From assembly GCF_003316635.1 (NCBI RefSeq), contig NZ_QNQP01000020.1, positions 1 to 61,603 on the forward strand: a stretch of DNA of 61,603 nucleotides, in the 5' to 3' direction. Source of the DNA: Roseovarius dicentrarchi (GTDB lineage: Bacteria; Pseudomonadota; Alphaproteobacteria; Rhodobacterales; Rhodobacteraceae). Below are positions 25,155 to 35,198 of this stretch, one piece after another. The notes below the pieces were generated by a model. The model had not been told where the DNA came from. It made no database searches and saw only the letters and a program-made list of their open reading frames with translations. The position numbers and the translations under genes were made by a program. Each line of letters opens with the position of its first letter. The first letter of the stretch is position 1.

Positions 25155-25916
25155 ATGGGTATTCTCGAAGTCAAGAACGTGAACAAGCGTTTCGGCGGCC
25201 TGCAAGCACTGAGCGATGTGAACCTCAGCATTGCGGAAAACACCGTCCACGCGATTATCGGCCCCAACGGGGCCGGTAAATCCACCCTGCTCAATGTGCT
25301 GGTGGGCAAGCTGATCCCCGATACCGGATCGGTGATGTTCGACGGCCAGTCGGTGCTGGGGCGCAAGCCATACGAGATCAATCAGATGGGCATTTCCCGC
25401 GTGTTCCAGACGCCCGAGATATTCAGCGATCTGACGGTGCTGGAAAACATGATGATCCCGATTTTCGCCAAACGCGACGGCGCCTTTCGCATGCACGCGA
25501 TTGAAAGCGTCGCCAACGAACGCGCCGTGGTGGAGCAGGCCGAGCATATGCTGGAAAGCCTGAACATGGCCGACCAGCGGCACAACCATTCGGCCTCCAT
25601 GTCGCGCGGCAACAAGCGGCGTCTGGAAATCGGCATGTGCCTGTCGCAGGAACCCCGCCTTTTGCTGCTGGACGAACCCACCGCCGGCATGGCGCGCGCC
25701 GACACCAACAACACCATCGACCTGCTGAAGCAGATCAAGTCCGAGCGCGACATCACCATCGCCATCATCGAACACGATATGCACGTCGTTTTCTCGCTTG
25801 CCGAGCGGATCACCGTTCTGGCCCAAGGCACGCCGCTGGTCGAGGATACCCCCGACAATATCAAGGGCCACCCGAAGGTTCGCGAGGCCTACCTTGGCGA
25901 AAGCGCCACCGCCTGA
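25155..25916 (+). CDS. HAAT ABC importer ATPase, LivG type
   Basis: This 253-residue ATPase has Walker A GPNGAGKST, a variant signature SMSRGNKRRLEIG in place of LSGGQ, Walker B LLLLDEPTAGM, and switch His in IIEHDMHVVF. The family-specific C-terminal extension VEDTPDNIKGHPKVREAYLG is present. It energises the importer with the next gene product. Confidence 0.94.
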   Translation: MGILEVKNVNKRFGGLQALSDVNLSIAENTVHAIIGPNGAGKSTLLNVLVGKLIPDTGSVMFDGQSVLGRKPYEINQMGISRVFQTPEIFSDLTVLENMMIPIFAKRDGAFRMHAIESVANERAVVEQAEHMLESLNMADQRHNHSASMSRGNKRRLEIGMCLSQEPRLLLLDEPTAGMARADTNNTIDLLKQIKSERDITIAIIEHDMHVVFSLAERITVLAQGTPLVEDTPDNIKGHPKVREAYLGESATA

Positions 25917-25960
25917 GGGCATAATTCTGCGCCGCAGATGCGCCAGAAAGGACAGACAAG

Positions 25961-26728
25961 ATGACCACCGACATCACTGAAAAACCCGACTTTTCCAAGC
26001 ACGCGAACCACGCCGCCACCGCCCCCGCCTTCCTGTCGGTCTGGGGGATGCAGGCCTATTACGGCGAAAGCTACATCGTGCAGGACATCAGCTTCAACGT
26101 GCATGAGGGCGAAATCCTGGCGCTGCTGGGCCGTAACGGCGCGGGCAAGACAACAACGCTGCGCGCCATCGCCCGCATGGACAATCCGCAACTGAACCAC
26201 GGCGAAATCTGGCTGGACCATCAGCCCCTGCACAAGATGAAAAGCCACGAGGCCGCGCAGGTCGGTATCGGCCTTGTGCCCGAGGATCGCTGCATCATCC
26301 CCGGCCTGACGGTCGAGGAAAATCTGCAACTGGCCCAGATCGCCCCGCCCATCGGCTGGTCTATCGACCGGCTATACGATCTGTTCCCCCGCCTGGCCGA
26401 GCGGCGCCTGCAAGAGGGCGTGACCCTGTCGGGCGGCGAGCAGCAGATGCTGGCCGTCGCGCGCGCATTGGCCCGCGATATCAAGGTCTTGCTTCTGGAC
26501 GAGCCGTACGAGGGGCTGGCCCCGGTGATCGTGGACGAGATCGAGAAAACCCTGCGCATCATCAAATCGCAAGGCATCACCACCATCCTGGTGGAGCAGA
26601 ACGCCGTCCGCGCGCTGGAGCTGTCGGACCGTGCCGTGATCCTTGACACCGGCGGCATCGTATTTGACGGTAGTGCAGCCGAGGTTCTCGGAAACGAGAA
26701 GCTGCGCGCGGAATACCTGGCGATCTGA
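25961..26728 (+). CDS. HAAT ABC importer ATPase, LivF type
   Basis: This 255-residue ATPase has Walker A GRNGAGKTT, signature LSGGEQQMLAVARAL, Walker B VLLLDEPYEGLAP and the LivF/UrtE ending GSAAEVLGNEKLRAEYLAI. About 25 polar residues precede the domain. It follows the LivG-type ATPase by 44 bases and completes a five-gene importer (binding protein, two permeases, two ATPases) arranged like urtABCDE, but with no urease genes nearby. Confidence 0.94.
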   Translation: MTTDITEKPDFSKHANHAATAPAFLSVWGMQAYYGESYIVQDISFNVHEGEILALLGRNGAGKTTTLRAIARMDNPQLNHGEIWLDHQPLHKMKSHEAAQVGIGLVPEDRCIIPGLTVEENLQLAQIAPPIGWSIDRLYDLFPRLAERRLQEGVTLSGGEQQMLAVARALARDIKVLLLDEPYEGLAPVIVDEIEKTLRIIKSQGITTILVEQNAVRALELSDRAVILDTGGIVFDGSAAEVLGNEKLRAEYLAI

Positions 26729-26796
26729 CAGGGTGGCCCTGCCATATCAGGGCCGCCCCGATCTGCCCGCACCGATAGCTACAAAAGGTACACCCC

Positions 26797-28746
26797 ATGT
26801 CCGACAAAACCTATCCGCCATCTGCGGAATTTGCCAAAAACGCCCATATCGACGCCGCCAAATACGAAGAAATGTATGCCGCCTCGATCAAGGACCCCGA
26901 AGCGTTCTGGGCCGAACATGCGCGGGATCTGGACTGGATCGAGCCCTTCACCAAGGTCAAGAATACGTCGTTCCAGCATGGCAACGTCGATATTCGCTGG
27001 TTCGAGGATGGCGTTCTGAACGTTGCCGCCAACTGCATCGACCGTCACCTGAAAACGCGCGGCGGCCAGACGGCGATCATCTTTGAACCCGACGATCCCG
27101 AAACGCCCGCCCAGCACATCACCTACAAAGAGTTGCACGAGAAGGTGAACCGCTTCGCCAACGTGCTGCTGAGCCAGGGCATCATGCGCGGCGACCGGGT
27201 GGTGATCTATCTGCCGATGATCCCCGAGGCGGCCTATGCCATGCTGGCCTGCGCGCGTATCGGCGCGGTTCACTCCATCGTCTTTGCGGGGTTTTCCGCC
27301 GACGCGCTGGCCAACCGCATCAACAATTCGGGTGCCAAGGTCCTCATCACCGCCGACGAGGCCCCCCGCGGCGGCCGCAAAACGGCGCTGAAATCCAACG
27401 CCGATGCGGCCCTGCTGCACTGCTCGGACAAGGTGCGCTGCCTGGTTGTCAAACACACGGGCGGCCAGACCACCTGGATTCAGGGCCGCGATATCGACCT
27501 GAAGGCGCAGATGGAGCAGGCCAGCCCCGATTGCCCCGCCCGCCCGATGAAGGCCGAAGATCCGCTGTTCATTCTCTACACATCCGGCTCGACCGGGCAG
27601 CCCAAGGGCGTAGTTCACAGCTCGGCCGGCTATCTGCTCTATGCCGGGCTGACGCATAAATACGATTTCGACTACCATGACGGCGACGTGTTCTGGTGCA
27701 CCGCCGATGTCGGCTGGGTGACCGGCCACAGCTATATCATCTACGGCCCACTGGCGAACGGCGCGACCACCCTGATGTTCGAGGGCGTGCCGACCTACCC
27801 CGATGCCAGCCGCTTCTGGCAGGTCTGCGAAAAGCACAAGGTGAACCAGTTCTATACCGCCCCCACAGCCATTCGCGCGCTGATGGCCCAAGGCAACGGA
27901 CCGGTCGAGAAATGCGATCTGTCCGCGCTCAAACTGCTGGGCACCGTGGGCGAGCCGATCAATCCCGAGGCGTGGAACTGGTATAACGAGGTCGTCGGCA
28001 AGGGCAAATTGCCCATCGTCGACACCTGGTGGCAGACCGAAACCGGCGGCCACCTGCTGACCCCCCTGCCCGGCGCGACGGCGACGAAGCCGGGCAGTTG
28101 CACGAAACCGTTCTTCGGCATCCAGCCTGTCATCCTTGACGCCACGTCCGGCGAGGAAATCACCGAGACGGAAGCCGAGGGCGTCTTGTGCATCACGGAC
28201 AGCTGGCCCGGCCAGATGCGCACCGTCTACGGCGATCACGAGCGGTTCGAACAGACCTATTTCTCCGATTACAAAGGCTACTACTTTACCGGCGACGGCT
28301 GCCGCCGGGACAAGGACGGCTATTACTGGATCACAGGGCGCGTCGATGACGTGATCAACGTGTCGGGCCACCGTATGGGCACCGCCGAGGTCGAATCCGC
28401 CCTTGTCGCCCATGCCAGCGTCGCAGAGGCCGCAGTGGTCGGCTATCCGCACGACATCAAGGGGCAGGGCATTTACGCGTATGTCACTGTGATGAACGGC
28501 GTCGAAGAAACGGATGAGCTGCGCAAAGAGCTGGAAAAATGGGTCCGCACCGAAATTGGCCCCATTGCCAAGCCGGACATCATTCAATGGGCGCCCGGCC
28601 TGCCCAAGACACGGTCCGGCAAGATCATGCGCCGCATTCTGCGCAAGATTGCCGAGAATGATTTTGACACGCTTGGCGACACGTCAACACTGGCCGATCC
28701 TGCGGTTGTGGATGATCTGATCGAAAACAGAAAAGCACAAAAGTAA
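26797..28746 (+). CDS. acs: acetyl-CoA synthetase
   Basis: The 649 residues match full-length AMP-forming Acs. Visible are the P-loop [31 protein letters not shown] and [20 protein letters not shown], plus the C-terminal [14 protein letters not shown], whose lysine is the regulatory acetylation site. It activates acetate to acetyl-CoA. It starts 68 bases after the last transporter gene with AAAAGG before the ATG, so it can be the last gene of the importer operon. A terminator follows immediately. Confidence 0.97.
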   Translation: MSDKTYPPSAEFAKNAHIDAAKYEEMYAASIKDPEAFWAEHARDLDWIEPFTKVKNTSFQHGNVDIRWFEDGVLNVAANCIDRHLKTRGGQTAIIFEPDDPETPAQHITYKELHEKVNRFANVLLSQGIMRGDRVVIYLPMIPEAAYAMLACARIGAVHSIVFAGFSADALANRINNSGAKVLITADEAPRGGRKTALKSNADAALLHCSDKVRCLVVKHTGGQTTWIQGRDIDLKAQMEQASPDCPARPMKAEDPLFILYTSGSTGQPKGVVHSSAGYLLYAGLTHKYDFDYHDGDVFWCTADVGWVTGHSYIIYGPLANGATTLMFEGVPTYPDASRFWQVCEKHKVNQFYTAPTAIRALMAQGNGPVEKCDLSALKLLGTVGEPINPEAWNWYNEVVGKGKLPIVDTWWQTETGGHLLTPLPGATATKPGSCTKPFFGIQPVILDATSGEEITETEAEGVLCITDSWPGQMRTVYGDHERFEQTYFSDYKGYYFTGDGCRRDKDGYYWITGRVDDVINVSGHRMGTAEVESALVAHASVAEAAVVGYPHDIKGQGIYAYVTVMNGVEETDELRKELEKWVRTEIGPIAKPDIIQWAPGLPKTRSGKIMRRILRKIAENDFDTLGDTSTLADPAVVDDLIENRKAQK

Positions 28747-28754
28747 AAACAAAA

Positions 28755-28781
28755 GCCCCGCAAGCCATGTGCTTGCGGGGC
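28755..28781 (+). terminator. terminator behind acs
   Basis: GCCCCGCAAGC and GCTTGCGGGGC pair perfectly over 11 bases with a 5-base loop, eight bases after the acs stop. AAAA precedes the stem, which would give a U tract on the minus strand for queF transcripts, so it may act in both directions. Confidence 0.8.
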
Positions 28782-28784
28782 CAA

Positions 28785-28830
28785 GAAAATTCGCAGAATT
28801 TTCATACCTAGATTTTTCGGCGAAAAATCT
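28785..28830. repeat. pair of AT-rich palindromes between acs and queF
   Basis: The first is GAAAATTC-GCA-GAATTTTC (28785-28803). The second is AGATTTTTCG-G-CGAAAAATCT (28810-28830), with the same arms as the palindrome at 9937-9956; it ends in the queF stop codon. They may act as 3'-end hairpins or as repeated chromosomal motifs. Confidence 0.7.
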
Positions 28831-29294
28831 CAGCCGCGCCCGCGGTAAGGCGGCACGCCCTGATCGGGTATCCATACACCTTCGGGCATCGGTCCGGTCT
28901 GATAGAAAACGTCGATGGGGATGCCGCCGCGCGGATACCAATATCCCCCGATCCGCAGCCATTTCGCGGCAGTAAATTCCGCAACACGCCTGCCGATACT
29001 GATCGTGCAATCCTCGTGGAACGCGCCATGATTGCGGAAGCTGCCCAAATACAGCTTCAACGATTTGCTCTCGACCAGCCACTCCCCCGGCACGTAGTCA
29101 ATCACCAGATGCGCAAAGTCCGGCTGGCCCGTCATCGGGCACAGCGACGTGAACTCCGGCGCCACAAAGCGCACGTTATAGTCCACATCGGCCTGCGGGT
29201 TCTTGACGCGCTCCAACTCGGCCTTGGCCGGGTCGTCAGGCAGGGCCGTATTGGCGCCCAACTGCTTGAGATCACTGTAGATACTGTCGCTCAT
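28830..29294 (-). CDS. queF: NADPH-dependent preQ0 reductase
   Basis: This 154-residue unimodular QueF has the thioimide-forming Cys52 in [13 protein letters not shown] with the nearby Asp59, [17 protein letters not shown], and the C-terminal [13 protein letters not shown]. It reduces the nitrile of preQ0 to preQ1, the last free-base step of queuosine precursor synthesis. GAAGAGG precedes the ATG at 29294. It is the fourth gene of queC-queD-queE-queF. Confidence 0.97.
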   Translation of the reverse strand: MSDSIYSDLKQLGANTALPDDPAKAELERVKNPQADVDYNVRFVAPEFTSLCPMTGQPDFAHLVIDYVPGEWLVESKSLKLYLGSFRNHGAFHEDCTISIGRRVAEFTAAKWLRIGGYWYPRGGIPIDVFYQTGPMPEGVWIPDQGVPPYRGRG

Positions 29295-29311
29295 AACATC
29301 CTCTTCCGGCG

Positions 29312-30034
29312 TTAGACGCCGCGCTTGTTTCCCCATAACATCACATGCAGCTGCGGCAGCACCCGCGCCGCGTGCCAGTGATCGGCAATCACCCGGTCGA
29401 CCAGCCAGCGCATCCGGCATTCAATCCCCGCCAGATCCACAACCGCGTCGGCCTGATCGGCGGGCGGCGGGGTGTGATTGCCCGGTTGCAGGTAAACCGG
29501 CAGTTCGGGATGGCGCGCCGCCACGTCGCGCGCATAGGCAAAATCGGCCTCGTCGAACACCACGATCTTCAATACCGTGGGTGCGCCCCGCGCCGCGTCA
29601 ATACAGTCTTGCAGCAGCGCCCAGTCTGTTTGCATTTCCGATGAGGGCGGCTTGGGGCTGAGCACCAGCATTTCCAGCTGCGCGAACCAGTCCCTGGCAA
29701 CGCTCCCTTGGGTTTCCATGGCAAAGCCATAGCCTTCGGCGCGCCCCAGTGCGATCAGATCGCCCAGCGGCTGGATCGCCGGATTTCCGCCCGACAGCGT
29801 TACCGTCAGGGGCTGGCCGCCTGACAGGCGGCGCACCTCATCCATCACGGCGCCCGCGCTCATCGGCGCCCAGTCGCGGCGATAGTCACTGTCCACCGCA
29901 TGCAGGCTATCGCACCAGACGCAGCGATAATCACAGCCGCCCGTGCGCACGAAGACCGTCGGCACCCCGATCAGCGCGCCCTCCCCCTGAATCGTCGGTC
30001 CAAAGATTTCCGAAATGCGGATGACGTCGCTCAT
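29312..30034 (-). CDS. queE: 7-carboxy-7-deazaguanine synthase
   Basis: This 240-residue radical-SAM enzyme has cluster-binding Cys34, Cys38 and Cys41 ([10 protein letters not shown]), substrate motif IQGEG, and SAM-contact [11 protein letters not shown]. It rearranges 6-carboxytetrahydropterin to 7-carboxy-7-deazaguanine. The ATG at 30034 overlaps the queD stop by four bases. Confidence 0.96.
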   Translation of the reverse strand: MSDVIRISEIFGPTIQGEGALIGVPTVFVRTGGCDYRCVWCDSLHAVDSDYRRDWAPMSAGAVMDEVRRLSGGQPLTVTLSGGNPAIQPLGDLIALGRAEGYGFAMETQGSVARDWFAQLEMLVLSPKPPSSEMQTDWALLQDCIDAARGAPTVLKIVVFDEADFAYARDVAARHPELPVYLQPGNHTPPPADQADAVVDLAGIECRMRWLVDRVIADHWHAARVLPQLHVMLWGNKRGV

Positions 30035-30387
30035 GGCCGATACTCGGCCCATGTTTTCGGCGTTTCGCTGATTTTCACCGCGGCAGTTTCCGTCCAGCGG
30101 GCCGCGCACCAGTCAAACAGATGCTTTGCCATCCGCTCGGCCGTGACGCAATCATCGCCCAGAACGTCATTCAAATGTCGATGGTCCAACTCGTCATCAA
30201 TATAACGCTTCAACGGCGCCAGCTCCAGATAGTCGCGCACAAAGCCATGTGCATTCAGCGTCTCTGACGCCAGTTCGACGACGACGATATAGTTATGCCC
30301 GTGCAACCGCGCGCATTGATGGTCGTCCGGCAAGCCGAACAACTGGTGCGAGGCGGAAAAGTGGAACTCTTTGCTAATACGGTACAT
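30031..30387 (-). CDS. queD: 6-carboxy-5,6,7,8-tetrahydropterin synthase
   Basis: This 118-residue PTPS-family protein has zinc ligands His14, His29 and His31 (FSASHQLF...RLHGHNY) and Cys25 as catalytic base. It converts dihydroneopterin triphosphate to the pterin intermediate used by QueE. It sits three bases after queC and overlaps queE. Confidence 0.96.
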   Translation of the reverse strand: MYRISKEFHFSASHQLFGLPDDHQCARLHGHNYIVVVELASETLNAHGFVRDYLELAPLKRYIDDELDHRHLNDVLGDDCVTAERMAKHLFDWCAARWTETAAVKISETPKTWAEYRP

Positions 30388-30390
30388 CGT

Positions 30391-31083
30391 CTATTCCTTC
30401 CCGGTCGCGGCGCGCCAGAAATCGGGGTCCGCATACATCGTAGGATCTTCCACACCGGCCAGATCGAATGCCTCGCGCCGCTCAACGCAGGTGCCGCAGC
30501 GCCCGCAATGCATATCGCCGCCCTTGTAGCAGGACCACGTTTCAGCAAAAGGCGTGCCGTATTTTGCGCCATCCGCCGCAATATCGGCCTTGGAGCCATG
30601 CACATAAGGCGTCAGCAACTCAACGCTTGCATATCCATCGAGCGCACGATTCTGCATCGCCTGAAACGCGTCTATGAATTCCGGGCGGCAGTCGGGATAG
30701 ATGAAGTGATCGCCGCCATGCACCGCCGTTGCCACGGCATCCACCTTTTGCGCCGCCGCCATGCCAAAGGCGATTGCCAGCATGATCGCGTTCCGGTTCG
30801 GCACCACCGTCAGTTTCATCGTTTCCTCGGCATAATGGCCGTCCGGCACGTCGATGTCATCGGTCAGCGCCGACCCCGTCAAGGCCGCGCCAACGGAGGC
30901 AATATCGACCACTTCGTGCGGTACACCCAGGCGCGCGGCGCAGGCGGCGGCATATTCCAGCTCTTTCAGATGGCGCTGGCCGTAATCGAACGATAGCAGC
31001 GCATGTAACTGATGCGTCGCCGCAACCCGGTGCGCCAATGCCACCGAATCCATCCCGCCGGAGCAGATGACTATAACTTTCAT
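30391..31083 (-). CDS. queC: 7-cyano-7-deazaguanine synthase
   Basis: This 230-residue PP-loop ATPase has SGGMDS at residues 8-13 and a C-terminal zinc knuckle of four cysteines (SCYKGGDMHCGRCGTC). It amidates and dehydrates CDG to preQ0. It is the first gene of the que operon. The 160 bases upstream show no recognisable preQ1 aptamer. Confidence 0.96.
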   Translation of the reverse strand: MKVIVICSGGMDSVALAHRVAATHQLHALLSFDYGQRHLKELEYAAACAARLGVPHEVVDIASVGAALTGSALTDDIDVPDGHYAEETMKLTVVPNRNAIMLAIAFGMAAAQKVDAVATAVHGGDHFIYPDCRPEFIDAFQAMQNRALDGYASVELLTPYVHGSKADIAADGAKYGTPFAETWSCYKGGDMHCGRCGTCVERREAFDLAGVEDPTMYADPDFWRAATGKE

Positions 31084-31316
31084 GTCTCGTCCTTGTTTTG
31101 GGCGGGTAGGCTGCGACCGCATACCTGCCATTTAGTCGCCGCGCCGCCCGGTGACAACCCGGCCAACCCCCCGCAGGCGATCCCGATCGGGTCAGATTTA
31201 ACGGCGCACCGTCGCCGGCGCCAACAAACCCGGTTTTCTATGGCGCGCCCATGCCATATAAGCCATCCAAAATCAAAGCGCGCCCCGTGCCGGGCGCCAG
31301 CCGCCGAGGAACCGAA

Positions 31317-31811
31317 ATGCCCAAAGAATCGCATGACGACGATGTCGCCTTTATCAAGGCACTGGCCGAGCTATTGAATGAAAACGAACTGACCGAATTG
31401 CAGGTCAAACGCGAATATGGCGAGGATGACAGCCTGAACGTGCGCGTCAGCCGCAAGGTCGAGGCCGCACCGCAATATATCGCGCAGGCCCCCGTGCAGC
31501 ACGCCCCCGCAGCCGCCAGCGGCCCGGCCCCCGCCGCCGCACTGGCCCAGGATCCGGGCGAAGATCCGGCCAGCCACCCCGGCGCCGTCACGTCGCCCAT
31601 GGTCGGAACCGTCTATACGCAGGCCGAACCGGGCGCGCCCTCTTTCGTGTCGGTCGGTGACAAGGTCAGCGAGGGCGACACCCTGCTGATCATCGAAGCG
31701 ATGAAAACGATGAATCACATCCCCGCCCCGCGCGCCGGCACCGTCAAACGCATCCTGGTCGAGGATGGCGGCGCCGTGGAATACGGCGCGCCCCTGATGA
31801 TCATCGAATAA
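31317..31811 (+). CDS. accB: biotin carboxyl carrier protein of acetyl-CoA carboxylase
   Basis: This 164-residue protein has an N-terminal interaction region, a Pro/Ala-rich linker (residues 50-88) and a C-terminal biotinyl domain, with Lys130 in EAMKTM as the biotin site. It shuttles CO2 to acetyl-CoA for malonyl-CoA synthesis. GAGGAA precedes the ATG at 31317. It is followed 10 bases later by accC. Confidence 0.97.
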   Translation: MPKESHDDDVAFIKALAELLNENELTELQVKREYGEDDSLNVRVSRKVEAAPQYIAQAPVQHAPAAASGPAPAAALAQDPGEDPASHPGAVTSPMVGTVYTQAEPGAPSFVSVGDKVSEGDTLLIIEAMKTMNHIPAPRAGTVKRILVEDGGAVEYGAPLMIIE

Positions 31812-31821
31812 GGCAAACGCA

Positions 31822-33171
31822 ATGTTCGAGAAAATCCTGATCGCCAATCGCGGCGAAATCGCCTTGCGCGTCATTCGCGCCGCGCGCGAAATGGGCATCC
31901 AGTCCGTCGCCGTCCATTCCACCGCTGACGCGGATGCCATGCATGTACGCATGGCGGATGAAAGCGTGTGCATCGGCCCGCCTTCGGCGACCGACAGCTA
32001 TCTGTCTATCCCGGCGATCATCGCGGCCTGCGAAGTAACCGGCGCACAGGCGATCCATCCCGGCTATGGCTTTTTGTCCGAAAATGCCGCCTTCGTGCAG
32101 ATTGTCGAGGATCACGGCCTGACCTTCATCGGTCCGACCGCCGAACATATCCGCGTCATGGGCGACAAGATTACCGCCAAGGACACCATGAAAAAGCTGG
32201 GCGTTCCTTGCGTTCCCGGCAGCGACGGCGGCGTGCCGACACTGGCCGAGGCCAAGCGCATCGGTGATGAGATCGGCTATCCTGTCATCGTCAAGGCCAC
32301 CTCCGGCGGCGGCGGCAAGGGCATGAAAGTGGCGCAGGACGCGTCGGAAATGGAACGGGCCTTTCAAACCGCCCGCGCCGAGGGTAAATCGAACTTCGGC
32401 AATGACGAAGTCTATATTGAAAAATACCTGACCACCCCGCGCCATATCGAAATTCAGGTCTTCGGCGATGGCAAGGGCCGCGCCGTCCATCTGGGCGAGC
32501 GGGACTGCTCGCTCCAGCGGCGTCACCAGAAGGTATTCGAGGAGGCCCCCGGCCCCTCCATCACCCCGGAAGAGCGTGCGCGCATCGGCAAGGTCTGCGC
32601 CGACGCCGTGGCGCGCATCAACTATATCGGCGCCGGCACGATCGAATTTCTCTATGAAAACGGCGAATTCTATTTCATCGAAATGAACACGCGGTTGCAG
32701 GTGGAACACCCGATAACCGAGGCAATCTTTGGTGTTGACCTGGTCCGCGAACAGATCCGCGTAGCTGCCGGCCTGCCGATGGATTTTCAACAGGACGACC
32801 TGAAAATTACCGGCCACGCGATCGAGGTGCGTATCAACGCCGAAAAGCTGCCCGAATTCGCGCCGCGCCCCGGCAAGATCACGCAGTTTCACGCGCCCGG
32901 CGGGCTTGGCGTGCGGATGGATAGCGCGCTTTACGATGGCTACACCATTCCGCCCTATTATGATTCGCTGATCGGCAAGTTGATTGTCCACGCCCCCGAC
33001 CGCACCGCCGCATTGGCGCGGCTGAACCGGGCGCTGAGCGAGCTGATCATTGATGGCGTCGATACCACGGTGCCATTGTTCCACGCATTGCTTCAGGACG
33101 CTGACATCCAGTCAGGCGATTACAACATTCATTGGCTGGAACACTGGCTGGAGACGCATCTGCGGGGCTGA
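31822..33171 (+). CDS. accC: biotin carboxylase subunit of acetyl-CoA carboxylase
   Basis: This 449-residue ATP-grasp enzyme has [17 protein letters not shown] at the start, the glycine-rich [40 protein letters not shown] and [11 protein letters not shown]. It carboxylates biotin on AccB using bicarbonate and ATP. It is cotranscribed with accB and probably aat. Confidence 0.98.
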   Translation: MFEKILIANRGEIALRVIRAAREMGIQSVAVHSTADADAMHVRMADESVCIGPPSATDSYLSIPAIIAACEVTGAQAIHPGYGFLSENAAFVQIVEDHGLTFIGPTAEHIRVMGDKITAKDTMKKLGVPCVPGSDGGVPTLAEAKRIGDEIGYPVIVKATSGGGGKGMKVAQDASEMERAFQTARAEGKSNFGNDEVYIEKYLTTPRHIEIQVFGDGKGRAVHLGERDCSLQRRHQKVFEEAPGPSITPEERARIGKVCADAVARINYIGAGTIEFLYENGEFYFIEMNTRLQVEHPITEAIFGVDLVREQIRVAAGLPMDFQQDDLKITGHAIEVRINAEKLPEFAPRPGKITQFHAPGGLGVRMDSALYDGYTIPPYYDSLIGKLIVHAPDRTAALARLNRALSELIIDGVDTTVPLFHALLQDADIQSGDYNIHWLEHWLETHLRG

Positions 33172-33179
33172 GGCGTGCC

Positions 33180-33830
33180 ATGACGGACCCGGATTTCGCA
33201 CTCACGCCCGAGCTGTTGCTCAATGCCTATGCGGCAGGCGTGTTTCCCATGTCCGAAGGGCGCGACGATCCCGAGATTTTCTGGGTCGATCCACGCCGCC
33301 GTGGGGTTTTGCCGCTGAACGGGCTGCATATCTCGCGCAGTCTGGCCAAACGCATGCGGCGGGGCGGCTACACGGCGTCCCTGAACACCGATTTTGCCGG
33401 CGTCGTCGATGCCTGCGCAGACCGTCCCGAGACGTGGATCAACGCCGAAATTCGCCGCCTTTACGTCATGCTGCATCAACTCGGCCACGCCCATTCGCTG
33501 GAAATACGCCAGGGCGGGACCGTGATCGGCGGCATTTACGGCGTCACCCTTGGCGCCGCGTTTTTCGGGGAAAGCATGTTTTCGCGCGCCACTGACGGCT
33601 CGAAACTTGCACTGGTGCATTTGACGGATCATCTGCGCCGCTGCGGATTCATGTTGTTTGATACGCAGTTTATCACCGACCATCTGGCCAGTCTCGGTGC
33701 GATTGAAATCAGTCGCGCGGCCTATCGCAAGAATCTGGATCTGGCGTTGCAGCATCCGGCGGACATCATGTGGCATCCGCTCGATCCGGATCCTCAGTCA
33801 GTCTTGCAGCGCAGTACCCAGACGTCATAG
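33180..33830 (+). CDS. aat: leucyl/phenylalanyl-tRNA-protein transferase
   Basis: This 216-residue protein has the Aat hallmarks LLNAYAAGVFPMSEG, FWVDPRRRGVLPL, GGIYGVTLGAAFFGESMFSRATDGSKLALVHL and LFDTQFITDHLASLGAIEISR. It adds Leu or Phe to N-terminal Arg/Lys of proteins, marking them for ClpS-ClpAP. It starts eight bases after accC; its last 37 bases overlap the convergent DUF2155 gene. Confidence 0.96.
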   Translation: MTDPDFALTPELLLNAYAAGVFPMSEGRDDPEIFWVDPRRRGVLPLNGLHISRSLAKRMRRGGYTASLNTDFAGVVDACADRPETWINAEIRRLYVMLHQLGHAHSLEIRQGGTVIGGIYGVTLGAAFFGESMFSRATDGSKLALVHLTDHLRRCGFMLFDTQFITDHLASLGAIEISRAAYRKNLDLALQHPADIMWHPLDPDPQSVLQRSTQTS

Positions 33831-34153
33831 CGCGGATGATCCAGCGCGTTCAGCGCCGGCGACGAGGCGATCATCCACCCGGTAAAAACCGGCGCGTCCG
33901 TCCCCTCCTCCCGCATCACCAGATAGGCATAGGCATCCGCCGCTGGATCGCCGGAAGGGTAGCGGCATTCAACCATTTCGATGCTCAGGCGTCCGAATGT
34001 TGCCTGCCCGCCTCGGGTAAGGGTGAAATCCGTCGTTTCGCCTGATATCTTTTCAACCGCGCGCAGCATGACGCCGGTCCCGGTCACAGCACTTTCTTGC
34101 GCCGCCGAGGCGGCGGGCAGCAGCAAAGCGACAAGCAGGGCGAGCATTCTCAT
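33794..34153 (-). CDS. DUF2155 periplasmic protein
   Basis: This 119-residue protein has a signal peptide (residues 1-17, cleavage after ASA) and the DUF2155 core RAVEKISGETTDFTLTRGGQATFGRL...ECRYPSGDPAADAYAYL...FTGWMIASSPALNALDHPRYDVWVLRC. Two conserved cysteines could form a disulphide. The function is unknown; across alphaproteobacteria it sits beside NDUFA12 and mla genes. It overlaps mlaD by four bases and convergent aat by 37. Confidence 0.88.
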   Translation of the reverse strand: MRMLALLVALLLPAASAAQESAVTGTGVMLRAVEKISGETTDFTLTRGGQATFGRLSIEMVECRYPSGDPAADAYAYLVMREEGTDAPVFTGWMIASSPALNALDHPRYDVWVLRCKTD

Positions 34154-34614
34154 TCGGCGGGGCTCGCGCCGGAATCGTCGCCGCCGACAAACTTCATCAG
34201 CAGTGACACCAGACTGATCGACCCTTGGGTAAATTCGATCTGATCGCCCGGCTCAAAATAGATCGGCGAGCCGCCCGGCAGTATCTCCACGTAGTTGCCG
34301 CCCAGCAGCCCCTCGGAGGATATCGCAAGCGCGCTGTCATCCGGCACCTCGATGCTGCGCGCCACGCTGATCGTGGTGCCCGCGCGATACGTCGCGGGGT
34401 CCAGCGCCATGGACGTGACGCGCCCCACCTTGACCCCGGCCAGGCGCACATCAGTGCCAACAGTGATGCCGTCCGCAGAGCGAAAGCTGGCCGAAAGCTC
34501 GTAACTGTCGCCCGCCGCCGAGGCGCCGGTCAGCTTGCCCGCATAGGCCACAAAACCCAATGCGACCGCGACAACGACCGCGCCCGCGATGATTTCGCTC
34601 TTGTTTTCAGCCAT
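34150..34614 (-). CDS. mlaD: MlaD-type MCE lipid transport protein
   Basis: This 154-residue protein has one N-terminal helix (residues 8-27) and a single MCE domain (YELSASFRSADGITVGTDVRLAGVKVGRV, then GLLGGNYVEILPGG). MlaD hexamers form the periplasmic ring of the Mla phospholipid transporter in the inner membrane. The MlaE/MlaF partners are not in this window. It lies 24 bases after the NDUFA12 gene. Confidence 0.93.
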   Translation of the reverse strand: MAENKSEIIAGAVVVAVALGFVAYAGKLTGASAAGDSYELSASFRSADGITVGTDVRLAGVKVGRVTSMALDPATYRAGTTISVARSIEVPDDSALAISSEGLLGGNYVEILPGGSPIYFEPGDQIEFTQGSISLVSLLMKFVGGDDSGASPAE

Positions 34615-34638
34615 GTCCGCTCTCTGCCAATGGGCGCC

Positions 34639-35022
34639 TTATTCGGGCTTCCACGCCTCGTAATCGCTGCGCGGCTTGGGATCGCTGCGGCGCAGCGATC
34701 CGGCGGGGGCATAGGCCAGCGCCGTCCCGGTCAGATTCTCAAGATGCGGCTTTTCCCATGGCTGATGAACCAGCGGCGTTTCGCTGGGCGGATCCTGATA
34801 GGTGTGGTGCAGCCATCCGTGCCATTCGGGGCTGACGCGGCTTGCCTCGGCCTCGCCGTTGTAGATAACCCAGCGGCGGTCGCCGTCCTTGGAGCGGTAA
34901 AAGATATTGCCCTGCGAATCCTCGCCCACCTTGGCGCCCTTGCGCCAAGTATATAGCTGCGTGTTCAGCGTCTGCCCGTGCCACCAGGTTACGGCGCGCA
35001 ACAGCGTGTTGAGAATTCCCAT
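34639..35022 (-). CDS. NDUFA12-family complex I accessory subunit
   Basis: This 127-residue protein has [45 protein letters not shown] and [17 protein letters not shown], the B17.2/NDUFA12 signature. Alphaproteobacterial complex I carries this supernumerary subunit, shared with mitochondria. GGAGGA precedes the ATG at 35022. It leads the NDUFA12-mlaD-DUF2155 operon. Confidence 0.96.
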   Translation of the reverse strand: MGILNTLLRAVTWWHGQTLNTQLYTWRKGAKVGEDSQGNIFYRSKDGDRRWVIYNGEAEASRVSPEWHGWLHHTYQDPPSETPLVHQPWEKPHLENLTGTALAYAPAGSLRRSDPKPRSDYEAWKPE

Positions 35023-35145
35023 ATCGTCCTCCGCCAATCGTTGCCTCTGATATGACGCATCATCGGGCAAACGTCCAGTCGTCCAACGCATTGCTCCGCC
35101 CTCTGCGACAGGATTCCGCGACGTCGCACTGCCCCTGCCACAAAC

Positions 35146-35173
35146 AAAAAGGGCGGACCAATCGGCCCGCCCC
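35146..35173 (-). terminator. intrinsic terminator of clpX
   Basis: On the minus strand the stem GGGCGG/CCGCCC, extended by further GC pairs, is followed by TTTTTGTTTG. It begins about 26 bases after the clpX stop and is a classical intrinsic terminator. Confidence 0.85.
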
Positions 35174-35198
35174 TGAAATTATCAACACGTCCCGGACA

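Noticed and set aside
21417..26728. Urea transporter urtABCDE
   Set aside because: Gene order and Tat-exported binding protein fit, but there are no urease genes and the operon ends in acs, so a urea assignment is not supported.
31084..31316. Possible preQ1 riboswitch upstream of queC
   Set aside because: I could not find the aptamer core or an expression platform; the region shows no convincing pseudoknot.
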